In this document: piece after piece, positions 43,405-50,922 of the stretch | Numbering within the stretch: position 1 is the stretch's first letter | How the letters are laid out: every line of letters begins with the position of its first letter | Origin: Aureitalea marina | Lineage (GTDB): Bacteria; Bacteroidota; Bacteroidia; Flavobacteriales; Flavobacteriaceae | Length of the DNA: 64,000 nt | Assembly (NCBI RefSeq): GCF_002943755.1 | Contig: NZ_MQUB01000001.1 | Coordinates: 1 to 64,000 of the forward strand | Direction: 5' to 3' | Made by a program: the position numbers and the translations under genes | Notes under the pieces: generated by a model | Seen by the model: the letters and a program-made list of their open reading frames with translations, nothing else | What the model was told of the DNA's origin: nothing | Database searches by the model: none

Positions 43405-45108
43405 TTACTTTATCTTGTTTTTCTTCTTTTTAGTGGTGACGTAGATCCTGCCGTTGTCGTCCTCGTCTTTTACTACATCCATGGATTTGATCTCAGAAGG
43501 ATTCAGTTTGGAAAATCTCTTTTTAGATACCTTTTTGCCATCAATATAATAGGTTGGATTCTTATCGGTGATGAACCGCATTTCTCCTGACCCTCCAACT
43601 TTGATGACATCCTCGTCACCTATTTCGACGATCTTGACTTCTTTACCGGACTTGGTTGTCTTTACCTTATAAACGGACTTATCAGCATCTTCCTTGATCT
43701 CGATGATCTCGATAACCTCTGCATCAGAAGGTACTTCCTTTAGGACTTTTCCTTCCTTGTTCTTGATGATCACCTTGCCATTATCGTTTTCTATCTCTTC
43801 GATCACAATGATCTCAGAACCTGGAGAATCTACCTCGATCTCCTCGATGACAGTTACTCCGTCCTTGACTATTTTCACCTTCGGTGCTGGTGGAGGCGGA
43901 GGAGGCGGAGGAGGGGTCTTTGCATTTATTGCATCCGGTGGAGGTGGCGGAGGCGGAACCAATCCAAAGTCATTGGGTCTAGCCTTATAGAGCTTGGTCT
44001 TTTTGAATTCCCGATTGACCTTTTCAACAAATCCTTTGTCTGGATTGGAGATAGAAATATCAAATTTGGCGTCCATATAGTCTTGTTCACTCCAGGATGA
44101 GGTCACTCGGTCTACGGTAGCCGCAAAATTATCCAGTTTCGTTGATTGCCCATTGACCTCTATGGTATTTTTCTTTATTCGAATCTCGATCTCTTTGGAA
44201 ATGACCTGGTCCACCAGTTCGATCTCCGTCTCCATGGATTCGTTATAAACGGGCACCTCGTGTACCGTTCTCGAACTGAAGCTGTACAACATGACAGCGA
44301 GTAATGGAAGGACCAGGGATACTCCCAGTCGTGACTTCCATTTTGAATGTGATTTTTTCATAATGGTTAAACGTTTTTTGATGGATGAATAGTCCATGGC
44401 GTTCGCCATGGGGTGTGCATTTTGCAGGGTGGAGAAATCCAATAAGGTGTGTTGGTATTCCCCAATATTTTTGCCCTGATCGATCACTGCCTGATCGGCC
44501 AAGAATTCGTGATTTAGTTTAATCGACTTCTTCAGCAGGTAGAATAGCGGGTTGAACCAGAAAACAACCTGCAGCAGCTCGATCAGGATGATATCCAGGG
44601 AATGAGCTTGTTTGGCATGGGTGTGTTCGTGGATCAAGACAGATTCCGGGATCTCTTGTTTTTCTATCGCTGATTTTTGAAAGAAGATGAATCGTAAAAA
44701 GGTATGAGGAGTAATCCTTTCCCGCATCAAAACATGGGTGATGGACCCTTCTTTCCTCTTTGGATTAGCATCGATCTTCTGGAAAATATCCATTAGGTTG
44801 ATCATAAAGCGACTGAACATCACTAAAACACCGAAGACATAAATACCCCAAAGCCAAAGCGACCAATTAATGGTGTTGGAAATTTCCTGTACCCCATTGT
44901 CTTGGTAGACGATAACTTGTCCCAGCTCTTCCTTAGAGATATAATTAGTTACCTCAAAGGTTACCAACGGAAAGGTCAGGGAAGCAACCATTGCGATCAG
45001 AAGATAGAATCTCTTGAAGCGATGTACAGGCTGGTTTTCCAGTACTCCCTTGTAGATGGCGAAAAAGATCGCCAGGCAGAGTGTCGATTTCAGCAAGTAG
45101 ATCTCCAT
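43405..45108 (-). CDS. M56 (BlaR1-type) membrane metallopeptidase with proline tracts and plug-like C terminus (pair 2)
   Basis: 567 residues. The N-terminal membrane helices and the zinc site HEHTH in VLIHEHTHAKQAHS, followed by LNHEFLADQAV, are typical of M56. After the last helix (LGVSLVLPLLAVMLYSFSS) there is a long periplasmic region with two proline tracts (7 and 9 Pro), several acidic repeats (VIEEIE, EIIEIKED) and, at the end, NPTYYIDGKKVSKKRFSKLN..IKSMDVVKD, the plug-like motif found in TonB receptors and in flavobacterial M56 proteins. The proline tracts could span the cell wall. The start is ATG 45108, 1 base after the BlaI stop. Confidence 0.9.
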   Translation of the reverse strand: MEIYLLKSTLCLAIFFAIYKGVLENQPVHRFKRFYLLIAMVASLTFPLVTFEVTNYISKEELGQVIVYQDNGVQEISNTINWSLWLWGIYVFGVLVMFSRFMINLMDIFQKIDANPKRKEGSITHVLMRERITPHTFLRFIFFQKSAIEKQEIPESVLIHEHTHAKQAHSLDIILIELLQVVFWFNPLFYLLKKSIKLNHEFLADQAVIDQGKNIGEYQHTLLDFSTLQNAHPMANAMDYSSIKKRLTIMKKSHSKWKSRLGVSLVLPLLAVMLYSFSSRTVHEVPVYNESMETEIELVDQVISKEIEIRIKKNTIEVNGQSTKLDNFAATVDRVTSSWSEQDYMDAKFDISISNPDKGFVEKVNREFKKTKLYKARPNDFGLVPPPPPPPDAINAKTPPPPPPPPPAPKVKIVKDGVTVIEEIEVDSPGSEIIVIEEIENDNGKVIIKNKEGKVLKEVPSDAEVIEIIEIKEDADKSVYKVKTTKSGKEVKIVEIGDEDVIKVGGSGEMRFITDKNPTYYIDGKKVSKKRFSKLNPSEIKSMDVVKDEDDNGRIYVTTKKKKNKIK

Positions 45109-45109
45109 G

Positions 45110-45475
45110 TTATTTCTTTTTGATTTCCTGATCGATGATCTTGCGCAATTCTTCCAATTCCGTTTTACTTAGATCGGTTTGTTGTGTAAAGAACGAAGCG
45201 AACTGACTAGCGGAATCATTAAAAAAGTTCTTGATCATTCCGTTCATCTGCCGAGAAAAATAGTCCTGCTTCTTGACAAGCGGAAAATACTCTCGAGAAC
45301 GTCCTTTTTGGTCGTAGTTAACAAACTGTTTGTCCTGCATGCGCTTTAGGAGGGTTGCCACTGTTGTCATAGCCGGCTTAGGTTCTGGGTAGGCTTCGAC
45401 CAAGTCCTTCATGAAGGCTCTCTTCTTTTTCCAAAGGATCTGCATTAATTGCTCTTCGGCATTGGATAATTGCAT
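45110..45475 (-). CDS. BlaI/MecI-family repressor (pair 2)
   Basis: 121 residues. The winged helix is PAMTTVATLLKRMQDKQFVNY and the cleavage region SREYFPLVKKQDY aligns with that of pair 1. The C-terminal dimerisation half is NDSASQFASFFTQQTDLSKT. It precedes its M56 partner by 1 base. Two operator palindromes of the TACAnnTGTA class lie directly on its promoter (45490-45531), so autorepression is well supported. Confidence 0.93.
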   Translation of the reverse strand: MQLSNAEEQLMQILWKKKRAFMKDLVEAYPEPKPAMTTVATLLKRMQDKQFVNYDQKGRSREYFPLVKKQDYFSRQMNGMIKNFFNDSASQFASFFTQQTDLSKTELEELRKIIDQEIKKK

Positions 45476-45489
45476 AGGATGATTTTTAC

Positions 45490-45531
45490 TCTACAAATGT
45501 AGAATAATATTTTATTTCTACAAACGTAGAA
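45490..45531 (-). promoter_or_regulatory. Promoter of blaI pair 2 with two BlaI/MecI operators on its -33 and -7 elements
   Basis: TCTACA-AA-TGTAGA (45490-45503) and TTCTAC-AAAC-GTAGAA (45516-45531) are palindromes of the BlaI/MecI type. On the minus strand they contain TACATTTG (-7, 45494-45501) and TTTG (-33, 45521-45524), spaced 19 bases, which is a near-perfect Bacteroidota promoter. The ATG lies at 45475. Confidence 0.8.
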
Positions 45532-45553
45532 TTAATTTTAACAAAGAATTAAT

Positions 45554-45867
45554 GAGTGAGGAGTGAAGGGTGAAGATTGAAGGGGGCAGACTGGAAGTAG
45601 AATCTTTATACCAGCGGGTATTTTGGTGTGCGGAGGAATCAACCGTGTATGACTTCTCAGGATTGATTCTTCCTGAATCTCGACTAAACCAGATAAGAAT
45701 ATCGAGTATAAGCGAGAATTTCTCTTGGCGCAAATTTGCAAGAGAATTACATTGTCCCGGGAGGGGAACGGTGCCCCAAGGTAAAAAAGGAGATTCGCTA
45801 TTAGAGATCCGTTATTCGATGTGTTTAAATTTCGACTCGCGTCTCACGACTCACGACTCACGACTCA
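45554..45867. repeat. Intergenic repeat, copy A: heptamer arrays around a 32-bp core
   Basis: Contains a 7-base-period array GAGTGAG/GAGTGAA/GGGTGAA/GATTGAA (45554-45581), the 32-bp core (45752-45783, starting TTGTCCCGGGA and ending GTGCCCCAAGGTA) and a second 7-base array, CTCACGA repeated three times (45843-45863, then CTCA). The last array covers the stop codon of the M20 dipeptidase. This accounts for most of the 375-bp gap 45476-45850. Core is repeated at 55057-55088 with 30 of 32 bases identical. Confidence 0.7.
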
Positions 45868-47245
45868 ACTCCACGAAGTGATGATAAAATTGCGGTATGG
45901 TCTCTATTCCTTTTAGGTAATTCCAAATACCATAATGTTCATTAGGCGAATGGATGGCATCGCTGTCCAGGCCAAATCCCATTAAGATCGTTTTACTGCC
46001 CAACTCTTTTTCGAACAAGGCCACAATAGGAATACTTCCCCCACTGCGCTGAGGGATAGGAGTTTTACCAAATGTACTTTCATAGGCTTTGGAAGCGGCC
46101 TGGTAACCGATAGTGTCAATCGGTGTTACATAGGCTTGTCCCCCATGATGAGGTGTAACCTTCACTTCTACTCCTGCAGGGGCGATGCTTTCAAAGTGAT
46201 TTTGGAACAACTCCGTAATCTCGGTCCATTCCTGGTTAGGAACTAATCGCATACTGATCTTAGCATAAGCCTTGCTGGCTATTACGGTCTTGGCTCCTTC
46301 GCCAGTATAACCTCCCCAAATTCCATTTACATCCAAAGTAGGACGGATGGAGTTTCGTTCGTTGGTGGTATAGCCCGCCTCTCCGTAGACGGATTCAATA
46401 TTCAGAGCGTTTTGATAAGCCTCCAGGCTAAAAGGGGCCTCGGCCATGGCGTCTCTTTCGGATTGGCTCAATTCTTCGACCTTATCATAAAATCCTGGAA
46501 TGGTGATGTGGTTGTTCTCGTCGTGTAAGGAGGCGATCATCTTCGTCAGTATGTTGATCGGGTTTGCAACGGCACCACCGTAAAGTCCGGAATGCAGGTC
46601 TCTATTCGGTCCGGTCACCTCTACTTCCACATAGCTCAAGCCACGGAGTCCTGTTGTAATAGATGGTACATCATTGGCGATCATACCCGTATCGGATATA
46701 AGGATGATGTCATTAGCGAGTTTTTGCTGGTTTCGCTCTACAAACCAACCAAGGGATTCACTTCCTACTTCTTCTTCACCTTCTATCATGAACTTCACAT
46801 TGCATGGCAGCTGATCGGTTTGGGTCATGTATTCCATGGCTTTGACATGCATGTACATTTGCCCTTTATCGTCACATGAACCTCTCGCAAATATTGCGCC
46901 GTCCGGGTGCAGTTCCGTTGCCTTGATCACCGGCTCAAACGGCGGACTGTCCCAAAGATCCAACGGGTCTGGAGGTTGTACATCATAGTGCCCGTATACC
47001 AATACCGTTGGCAGATTCGGATCGATCATCTTTTCTCCATAAACAATGGGATAGCCAGGTGTCTCACAGATCTCAACAACGTCACATCCCGCATTTTCAA
47101 GACTATTTTTGATAGCCTGAGCAGTTTTAATGACATCATCTTTATAGGCTGAGTCGGCACTAATAGAAGGTATCTTCAACAGATCGATCAGCTCTTGGAT
47201 AAAGCGATCTTTGTGTTCTTGGATATAGGATTTGGCACTCTTCAT
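45851..47245 (-). CDS. M20-family dipeptidase
   Basis: 464 residues. VLVYGHYDVQPPDPLDLW is the metal-binding His/Asp segment, GSCDDKGQMYMHV holds the bridging Asp, and MIEGEEEVGSESLG the Glu pair; DLHSGLYGGAVANPINIL is the lid-domain marker of M20A dipeptidases of the CNDP/DUG1 type. It hydrolyses dipeptides in the cytosol, probably with two zinc or manganese ions. Its last residues (SRES and stop) are encoded inside the heptamer repeat of the intergenic element, so the original C terminus was altered or set by it. Confidence 0.9.
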   Translation of the reverse strand: MKSAKSYIQEHKDRFIQELIDLLKIPSISADSAYKDDVIKTAQAIKNSLENAGCDVVEICETPGYPIVYGEKMIDPNLPTVLVYGHYDVQPPDPLDLWDSPPFEPVIKATELHPDGAIFARGSCDDKGQMYMHVKAMEYMTQTDQLPCNVKFMIEGEEEVGSESLGWFVERNQQKLANDIILISDTGMIANDVPSITTGLRGLSYVEVEVTGPNRDLHSGLYGGAVANPINILTKMIASLHDENNHITIPGFYDKVEELSQSERDAMAEAPFSLEAYQNALNIESVYGEAGYTTNERNSIRPTLDVNGIWGGYTGEGAKTVIASKAYAKISMRLVPNQEWTEITELFQNHFESIAPAGVEVKVTPHHGGQAYVTPIDTIGYQAASKAYESTFGKTPIPQRSGGSIPIVALFEKELGSKTILMGFGLDSDAIHSPNEHYGIWNYLKGIETIPQFYHHFVELSRES

Positions 47246-47342
47246 AAACCAAAATTTAGTCGGGATGCTAAGGTACGAAAAGCACCCTTCAAAAGTCTCA
47301 ATGAAGCGGGCTAAAAGTAAAAGATATGAAAGTTAAATCGGC

Positions 47343-48281
47343 CTATAGAGTAGACTCAAAATAGGCAATGGTCTTCTTCAATCCCTCTTCCAAGGCTAGA
47401 GTGGGTTCCCAGTCTAGTTTTTCCTTGGCCAGACTGATGTCTGGTCTTCTCATAAGGGGATCATCCGAAGGTAGTGGTAAGTAGACGATCTTGGACTTAG
47501 AGCCAATCAGTTCTATTACATGCTGTGCTAGCTCCAGAATAGTAAACTCACCAGGGTTGCCAATATTGACGGGTCCTGTAAAGCCATCTTCGGTATCCAT
47601 CAATTTGACCATTCCGGAGAGCAGGTCATCCACATATTGAAAGCTTCGCGTCTGGGAGCCATCGCCATAAATAGTGATATCCTTATTCTGCAAGGCTTGT
47701 ACAATGAAATTAGAAACTACCCGGCCATCTTGCGGGTGCATTCGAGGACCATAGGTGTTAAAGATCCGAACGATCTTCACATTAACCCCATTTTGTTTGT
47801 GATAATCCATGAACAAGGTTTCTGCGGCCCTTTTACCCTCATCATAGCAGGATCGCTCTCCTATTGGATTTACATTTCCCCAATAGCTCTCAGGCTGTGG
47901 ATGTATTTCTGGGTTTCCATAGACTTCGCTGGTAGATGCCTGCAGAATCTTGGCCTTAACCCGCTTGGCAAGCCCGAGCATATTGATAGACCCCATGACG
48001 GAGGTCTTGATGGTCTTGATAGGATTGTATTGATAATGAATTGGAGATGCCGGACAAGCCAGGTTGTAGATCTCGTCGCATTCAATAAAGAAGGGAGCAG
48101 TGATGTCGTGGCGGATCAATTCGAAATAAGGATTATCCAATAAGTGGATGATATTCCTCTTTTGCCCTGTAAAAAAATTATCCAGGCAATAAACCTCGTG
48201 GCCTTGATCCAATAAGAGATCACATAAGTGGGACCCTACGAACCCTGCACCACCGGTCACTAAAATACGCTTATGTTCCAT
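47343..48281 (-). CDS. UDP-glucuronate decarboxylase (UDP-xylose synthase) SDR
   Basis: 312 residues from ATG 48281 ([19 protein letters not shown]); the frame extends to TTG 48302. The NAD motif [11 protein letters not shown], the active-site YDEGKRAAE (Tyr and Lys) and [16 protein letters not shown] are diagnostic for UXS enzymes, which convert UDP-glucuronate to UDP-xylose with release of CO2. It would supply xylose for cell-surface polysaccharide; no glycan cluster is adjacent. The gene stands alone, between M20 and tRNA-Leu. Confidence 0.93.
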   Translation of the reverse strand: MEHKRILVTGGAGFVGSHLCDLLLDQGHEVYCLDNFFTGQKRNIIHLLDNPYFELIRHDITAPFFIECDEIYNLACPASPIHYQYNPIKTIKTSVMGSINMLGLAKRVKAKILQASTSEVYGNPEIHPQPESYWGNVNPIGERSCYDEGKRAAETLFMDYHKQNGVNVKIVRIFNTYGPRMHPQDGRVVSNFIVQALQNKDITIYGDGSQTRSFQYVDDLLSGMVKLMDTEDGFTGPVNIGNPGEFTILELAQHVIELIGSKSKIVYLPLPSDDPLMRRPDISLAKEKLDWEPTLALEEGLKKTIAYFESTL

Positions 48282-48409
48282 ATGGACTGCAAGATAGGAC
48301 AAGTGGTCATATGTTGGAAGTAATACGCTTAATAATTCAAATAGGAGGCATTTGCTCGATTGAAATCCTTTTTATACCCAGAAACTCTTTTTTAATTATG
48401 AAATTGGAT

Positions 48410-48417
48410 TATCTTTG
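48410..48417 (+). promoter_or_regulatory. -7 promoter element of tRNA-Leu
   Basis: TATCTTTG matches TAnnTTTG exactly, 12 bases before the mature tRNA start. A T-rich stretch at 48388-48393 may serve as the -33 element. Confidence 0.55.
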
Positions 48418-48429
48418 CCGTCCCTAAAC

Positions 48430-48511
48430 GCGGGTGTGGTGAAATTGGTAGACACGCTAGATTTAGGATCTAGTGCCGCAAGGCGTGGGGGTTCGAGTCC
48501 CTTCACCCGCA
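48430..48511 (+). tRNA. tRNA-Leu (anticodon TAG)
   Basis: Acceptor arms GCGGGTG (48430-48436) and CACCCGC (48504-48510) pair perfectly. The D-loop AATTGGTAGA, the anticodon stem CTAGA/TCTAG with loop TTTAGGA (anticodon 48464-48466), a short variable arm (GCCGCAAGGC) and GGTTCGAGTCC T-arm are all present. 82 bases with discriminator A; CCA is not encoded. A class II tRNA reading CTA codons. Confidence 0.97.
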
Positions 48512-48515
48512 CTGC

Positions 48516-48545
48516 AAAGCCCTCAGCAAAAGCTGAGGGCTTTTT
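48516..48545 (+). terminator. Terminator of tRNA-Leu
   Basis: 12-base stem AAAGCCCTCAGC / GCTGAGGGCTTT with an AAAA loop, ending in five T. Confidence 0.9.
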
Positions 48546-48547
48546 CG

Positions 48548-48867
48548 TTTGGTTCAGGCACTCGAACCGCCCGCGCGACAGGCTGACCCCTCGCTGCAAA
48601 TGTCCACTGAACATCTGCTTTACGCTCGGTCCCCCTTCACCCGCACTGCAAAGCCCTTGAAGAAATTGGAGGGTTTTTATTTTCATGGCTTTATGGTTTG
48701 CCTCCGCGGCAGGCTCGCTCCTCAGTGGCAAAGTCCACCGGACTTTGCTTTTTTCGTTCGGCCGCATTTGGTTCAGGCACTCGAACCGCCCGCGCGACAG
48801 GCTGGCCCCCTCGGGTAAAATGTCCACTGGACATTTGCTTTACGCTCGGTCCCCCTTCACGCGCACT
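48548..48867. repeat. Two ~100-bp direct repeats carrying the tRNA-Leu 3' end
   Basis: R1 (48548-48647) and R2 (48767-48867) begin TTTGGTTCAGGCACTCGAACC and share GCCCGCGCGACAGGCTG, a hairpin (in R2 AAATGTCCA-C-TGGACATTT), GCTTTACGCTCGGTC and an end, CCCCCTTCACCCGCACT (R2: one change), that copies the 3' end of the tRNA. Between them lie a copy of GCAAAGCCCT and another hairpin, CAAAGTCC-ACC-GGACTTTG (48729-48747). No gene; reading frames here are spurious. Confidence 0.8.
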
Positions 48868-49283
48868 TAAACCCGATGATTTTCTTCGGCTATTTTCATT
48901 CTTAAAACTTCTCTTTTTGCCTGTGGTTACAACATAGGTGCAACATTGAGCCTTTCGAGCCATATTATTTCGAATTGAGAGCAATTAATTTTGTGAAGAT
49001 CACCAAAAAAGTGAATCCAATCTCGTCAACACCTCGTAGAGAAAATTCAATTTAAATCGTATAAATGAAACTTAACTTTAAAACGAGAAAGCAAACAAAA
49101 GAAAAAGCATAAGTTTCAAAGAATGAAGTACATGACGGGGCCCTAATTTCTCGTTTAATTTTGGCTGATAAAAATACAATGACAGTTGGTCTTGAAATTG
49201 ACGCGTAATTTTTAGGAAAAAAATGCAATACTCCATCATGAAATTAAATGTAGATTAAAAAATCAAAAAAGATGGAATAAGAT
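48868..49283. other. A+T-rich non-coding stretch before msrB
   Basis: Nothing coding is supported. The composition is visibly A+T-richer than the flanks and only short, random reading frames occur. It lies between the tRNA-Leu repeats and msrB and is probably part of the inserted segment. Confidence 0.5.
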
Positions 49284-49745
49284 ATGTTGACTTGGAAGGA
49301 TGTCATAGAATTTACAATTAAAGGAAATCCCAAACCAGACCGCAGAGTTGAAAAAACTGAAACGGAATGGAAGGCCATTTTAACACCGGAACAATTCAGG
49401 GTTACAAGAAAAGCTGGAACAGAAGCACCGCATTCAGGAGCCCTCTGCAGTAGATACGATTCTGGTAAATACAATTGTGTGTGTTGTAATACGCCATTGT
49501 TTGATTCTACCATTAAATTCAACTCTGGGACAAGCTGGCCAAGTTTTTCACAACCAATCAAAAAGAATGCGGTCAAGTACAGAAGAGATAATTCTTTTGG
49601 AATGATCCGGGTAGAAGTGCAGTGTAATACCTGTGATGCCCATCAAGGGCATGTGTTTCCTGATGGCCCAGAACCAAGTGGATTACGATATTGCATTAAT
49701 TCTGAGTCTATGTTTCTTCAAACGGAAGACATGCAGACAAACTGA
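49284..49745 (+). CDS. msrB: Peptide-methionine (R)-S-oxide reductase MsrB
   Basis: 153 residues. Catalytic Cys lies in RYCINSESM; the zinc Cys pairs are CVCC (near residue 70) and CNTC (near residue 116); KFNSGTSWPSF and DGPEPSGLRYC are further family markers. It reduces methionine-R-sulfoxide in proteins, with thioredoxin as donor. There is no signal peptide. The gene is more A+T-rich than its neighbours, stands alone beside tRNA-Leu repeats and abuts a truncated M61 pseudogene, which suggests acquisition by transfer. Confidence 0.93.
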   Translation: MLTWKDVIEFTIKGNPKPDRRVEKTETEWKAILTPEQFRVTRKAGTEAPHSGALCSRYDSGKYNCVCCNTPLFDSTIKFNSGTSWPSFSQPIKKNAVKYRRDNSFGMIRVEVQCNTCDAHQGHVFPDGPEPSGLRYCINSESMFLQTEDMQTN

Positions 49746-49747
49746 TG

Positions 49748-50895
49748 GGAAGCGAAAGAGTACAAACCCTAACCCTTGGGGTGGAGATTTCAGGGTTCAT
49801 CCAATAAATGTACAAGGTAATGAGGTGTACCTGGCGATTCGAGGACAATGGCAGGCCTTTGAGGACCAGCAAGTGGTTGATATGTTGGGCCGAACCATAC
49901 AGACCCAGCGCGATTTCTGGAAAGACCACAGCCAGGAATACTTTACGGTAACCCTTATCCCTACCCAATTGGACCGCGGGAGTTCCATGGGGGGTACGGG
50001 ACTGACCAATTCATTTGCGGCTAATGCCAGCAACAATAAATATCTGGATTTTTCAGGCTTGTCCTGGTTGTTCAACCACGAACTGATGCACAACTGGATT
50101 GGTCATACGATAAAGAATGCCAATTAAGAGGAGCAGTATTGGTTCAGTGAAGGTTTTACCGAATACAACAACTTTAAGAACATCAGTAGTAACCAGATAG
50201 GTGGTTTTACAGAAGCGGACTATTTCAACGAGCTGAACAAATCCATTAAATCCCTCTGGACGTCTCCCGTTAAAGATGCGCCTAATTCTGAGGTCAATTA
50301 CGAGAACTTCTGGTCCGATCGTTCGTACGAGAAATTACCTTATTACCGGGGAGCCATCTTTGCCTTTTACCTGGATCACCAGATTACCAAGGATTCTGAT
50401 GGCGAAAAGAGCTTGGATGATATGCTTTTAAAGATACTGGAGGAAACGCGGCTGACGGGGCAAAAGATCGATCACGATTATTTCCTGGAGGTGGCCAATC
50501 TGTAACTTAAGGAGGACCTGACCCCTTTCTTTGATCGTCACATTGTGAAGGGCGTGCCCTACGATTTGCCTGCTATCTTCGAGCAATTTGACCTGGAATA
50601 CAGTGCGGACCAAAGCAAGGTCTTCGAATCTGGATTTACCCGCGATCAGGACAATGTTGTTCAATATGTCGTTCCGGGTAGTCAAGCCTATTTGGCAGGT
50701 CTAAGAGCAGGAGATCAATTGAGATCAATGAATATGTATTCTGATCCGAACACTGAGGCCAGTATGAGCTACCAGCGAGACGGTCAGACCACAGAGATCA
50801 GTTTTTATCCATACCGGGAAGAGCCTATCCCTCAGCTTCTAACATCGGATGGTAATATTGCAATGATATCCCCGGATGGGAATAAGGGGCTTTAG
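49748..50895 (+). pseudogene. Decayed M61 glycyl-aminopeptidase, 5' part missing, two in-frame stops
   Basis: One frame runs from about 49766 (NPWGGDFRVHP) to 50895. Homology to M61 peptidases is clear: the zinc motif HELMH in FNHELMHNWIGHTI, followed after a stop by EEQYWFSEGFTEY with the third ligand Glu, then a C-terminal PDZ region (VVPGSQAYLAGLRAGDQL). TAA codons occur at 50125-50127 (just before EEQYW, likely a former GAA) and 50503-50505 (between ANL and LKEDLTPFF). The N-terminal domain of about 200 residues is absent; msrB ends where it should begin. No start codon in a sensible place. Confidence 0.9.
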
Positions 50896-50896
50896 T

Positions 50897-50904
50897 TATC
50901 TTTG
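50897..50904 (+). promoter_or_regulatory. -7 element before mvaD
   Basis: TATCTTTG is an exact TAnnTTTG match, 18 bases before the mvaD ATG. No clear -33 element. It follows the M61 remnant by 1 base. Confidence 0.45.
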
Positions 50905-50922
50905 TAGGGCATAAAAAGCTAC

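Noticed and set aside
43694-43990. Glycine-rich plus-strand frame (GAGGGGGGGGGVF)
   Set aside because: Shadow of the proline tracts of the M56 protein on the other strand.
45843-45867. CRISPR-like array of short repeats
   Set aside because: The unit is 7 bases with no spacers; it is a tandem microrepeat, not CRISPR.
45570-45881. 103-residue plus-strand frame in the intergenic repeat
   Set aside because: It consists of the repeated core and the heptamer arrays and ends within the M20 gene; no protein-like features.
48396-48827. 143-residue minus-strand frame with the peptide GLEPPRLAALDPKSSVSTN
   Set aside because: It is the antisense of tRNA-Leu plus the tRNA-end repeats, a well-known type of false gene; the repeats explain its internal duplication.
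48691-48984. Possible integrase start fragment on the minus strand next to tRNA-Leu
   Set aside because: No recombinase motif (R-H-R-Y) is visible and the frame runs into the hairpin repeats; not enough to call even a remnant.
49748-50895. M61 gene expressed by stop-codon readthrough or as split genes
   Set aside because: There is no 5' domain, no start, and the stops are at two unrelated sites within conserved segments; pseudogene is simpler.
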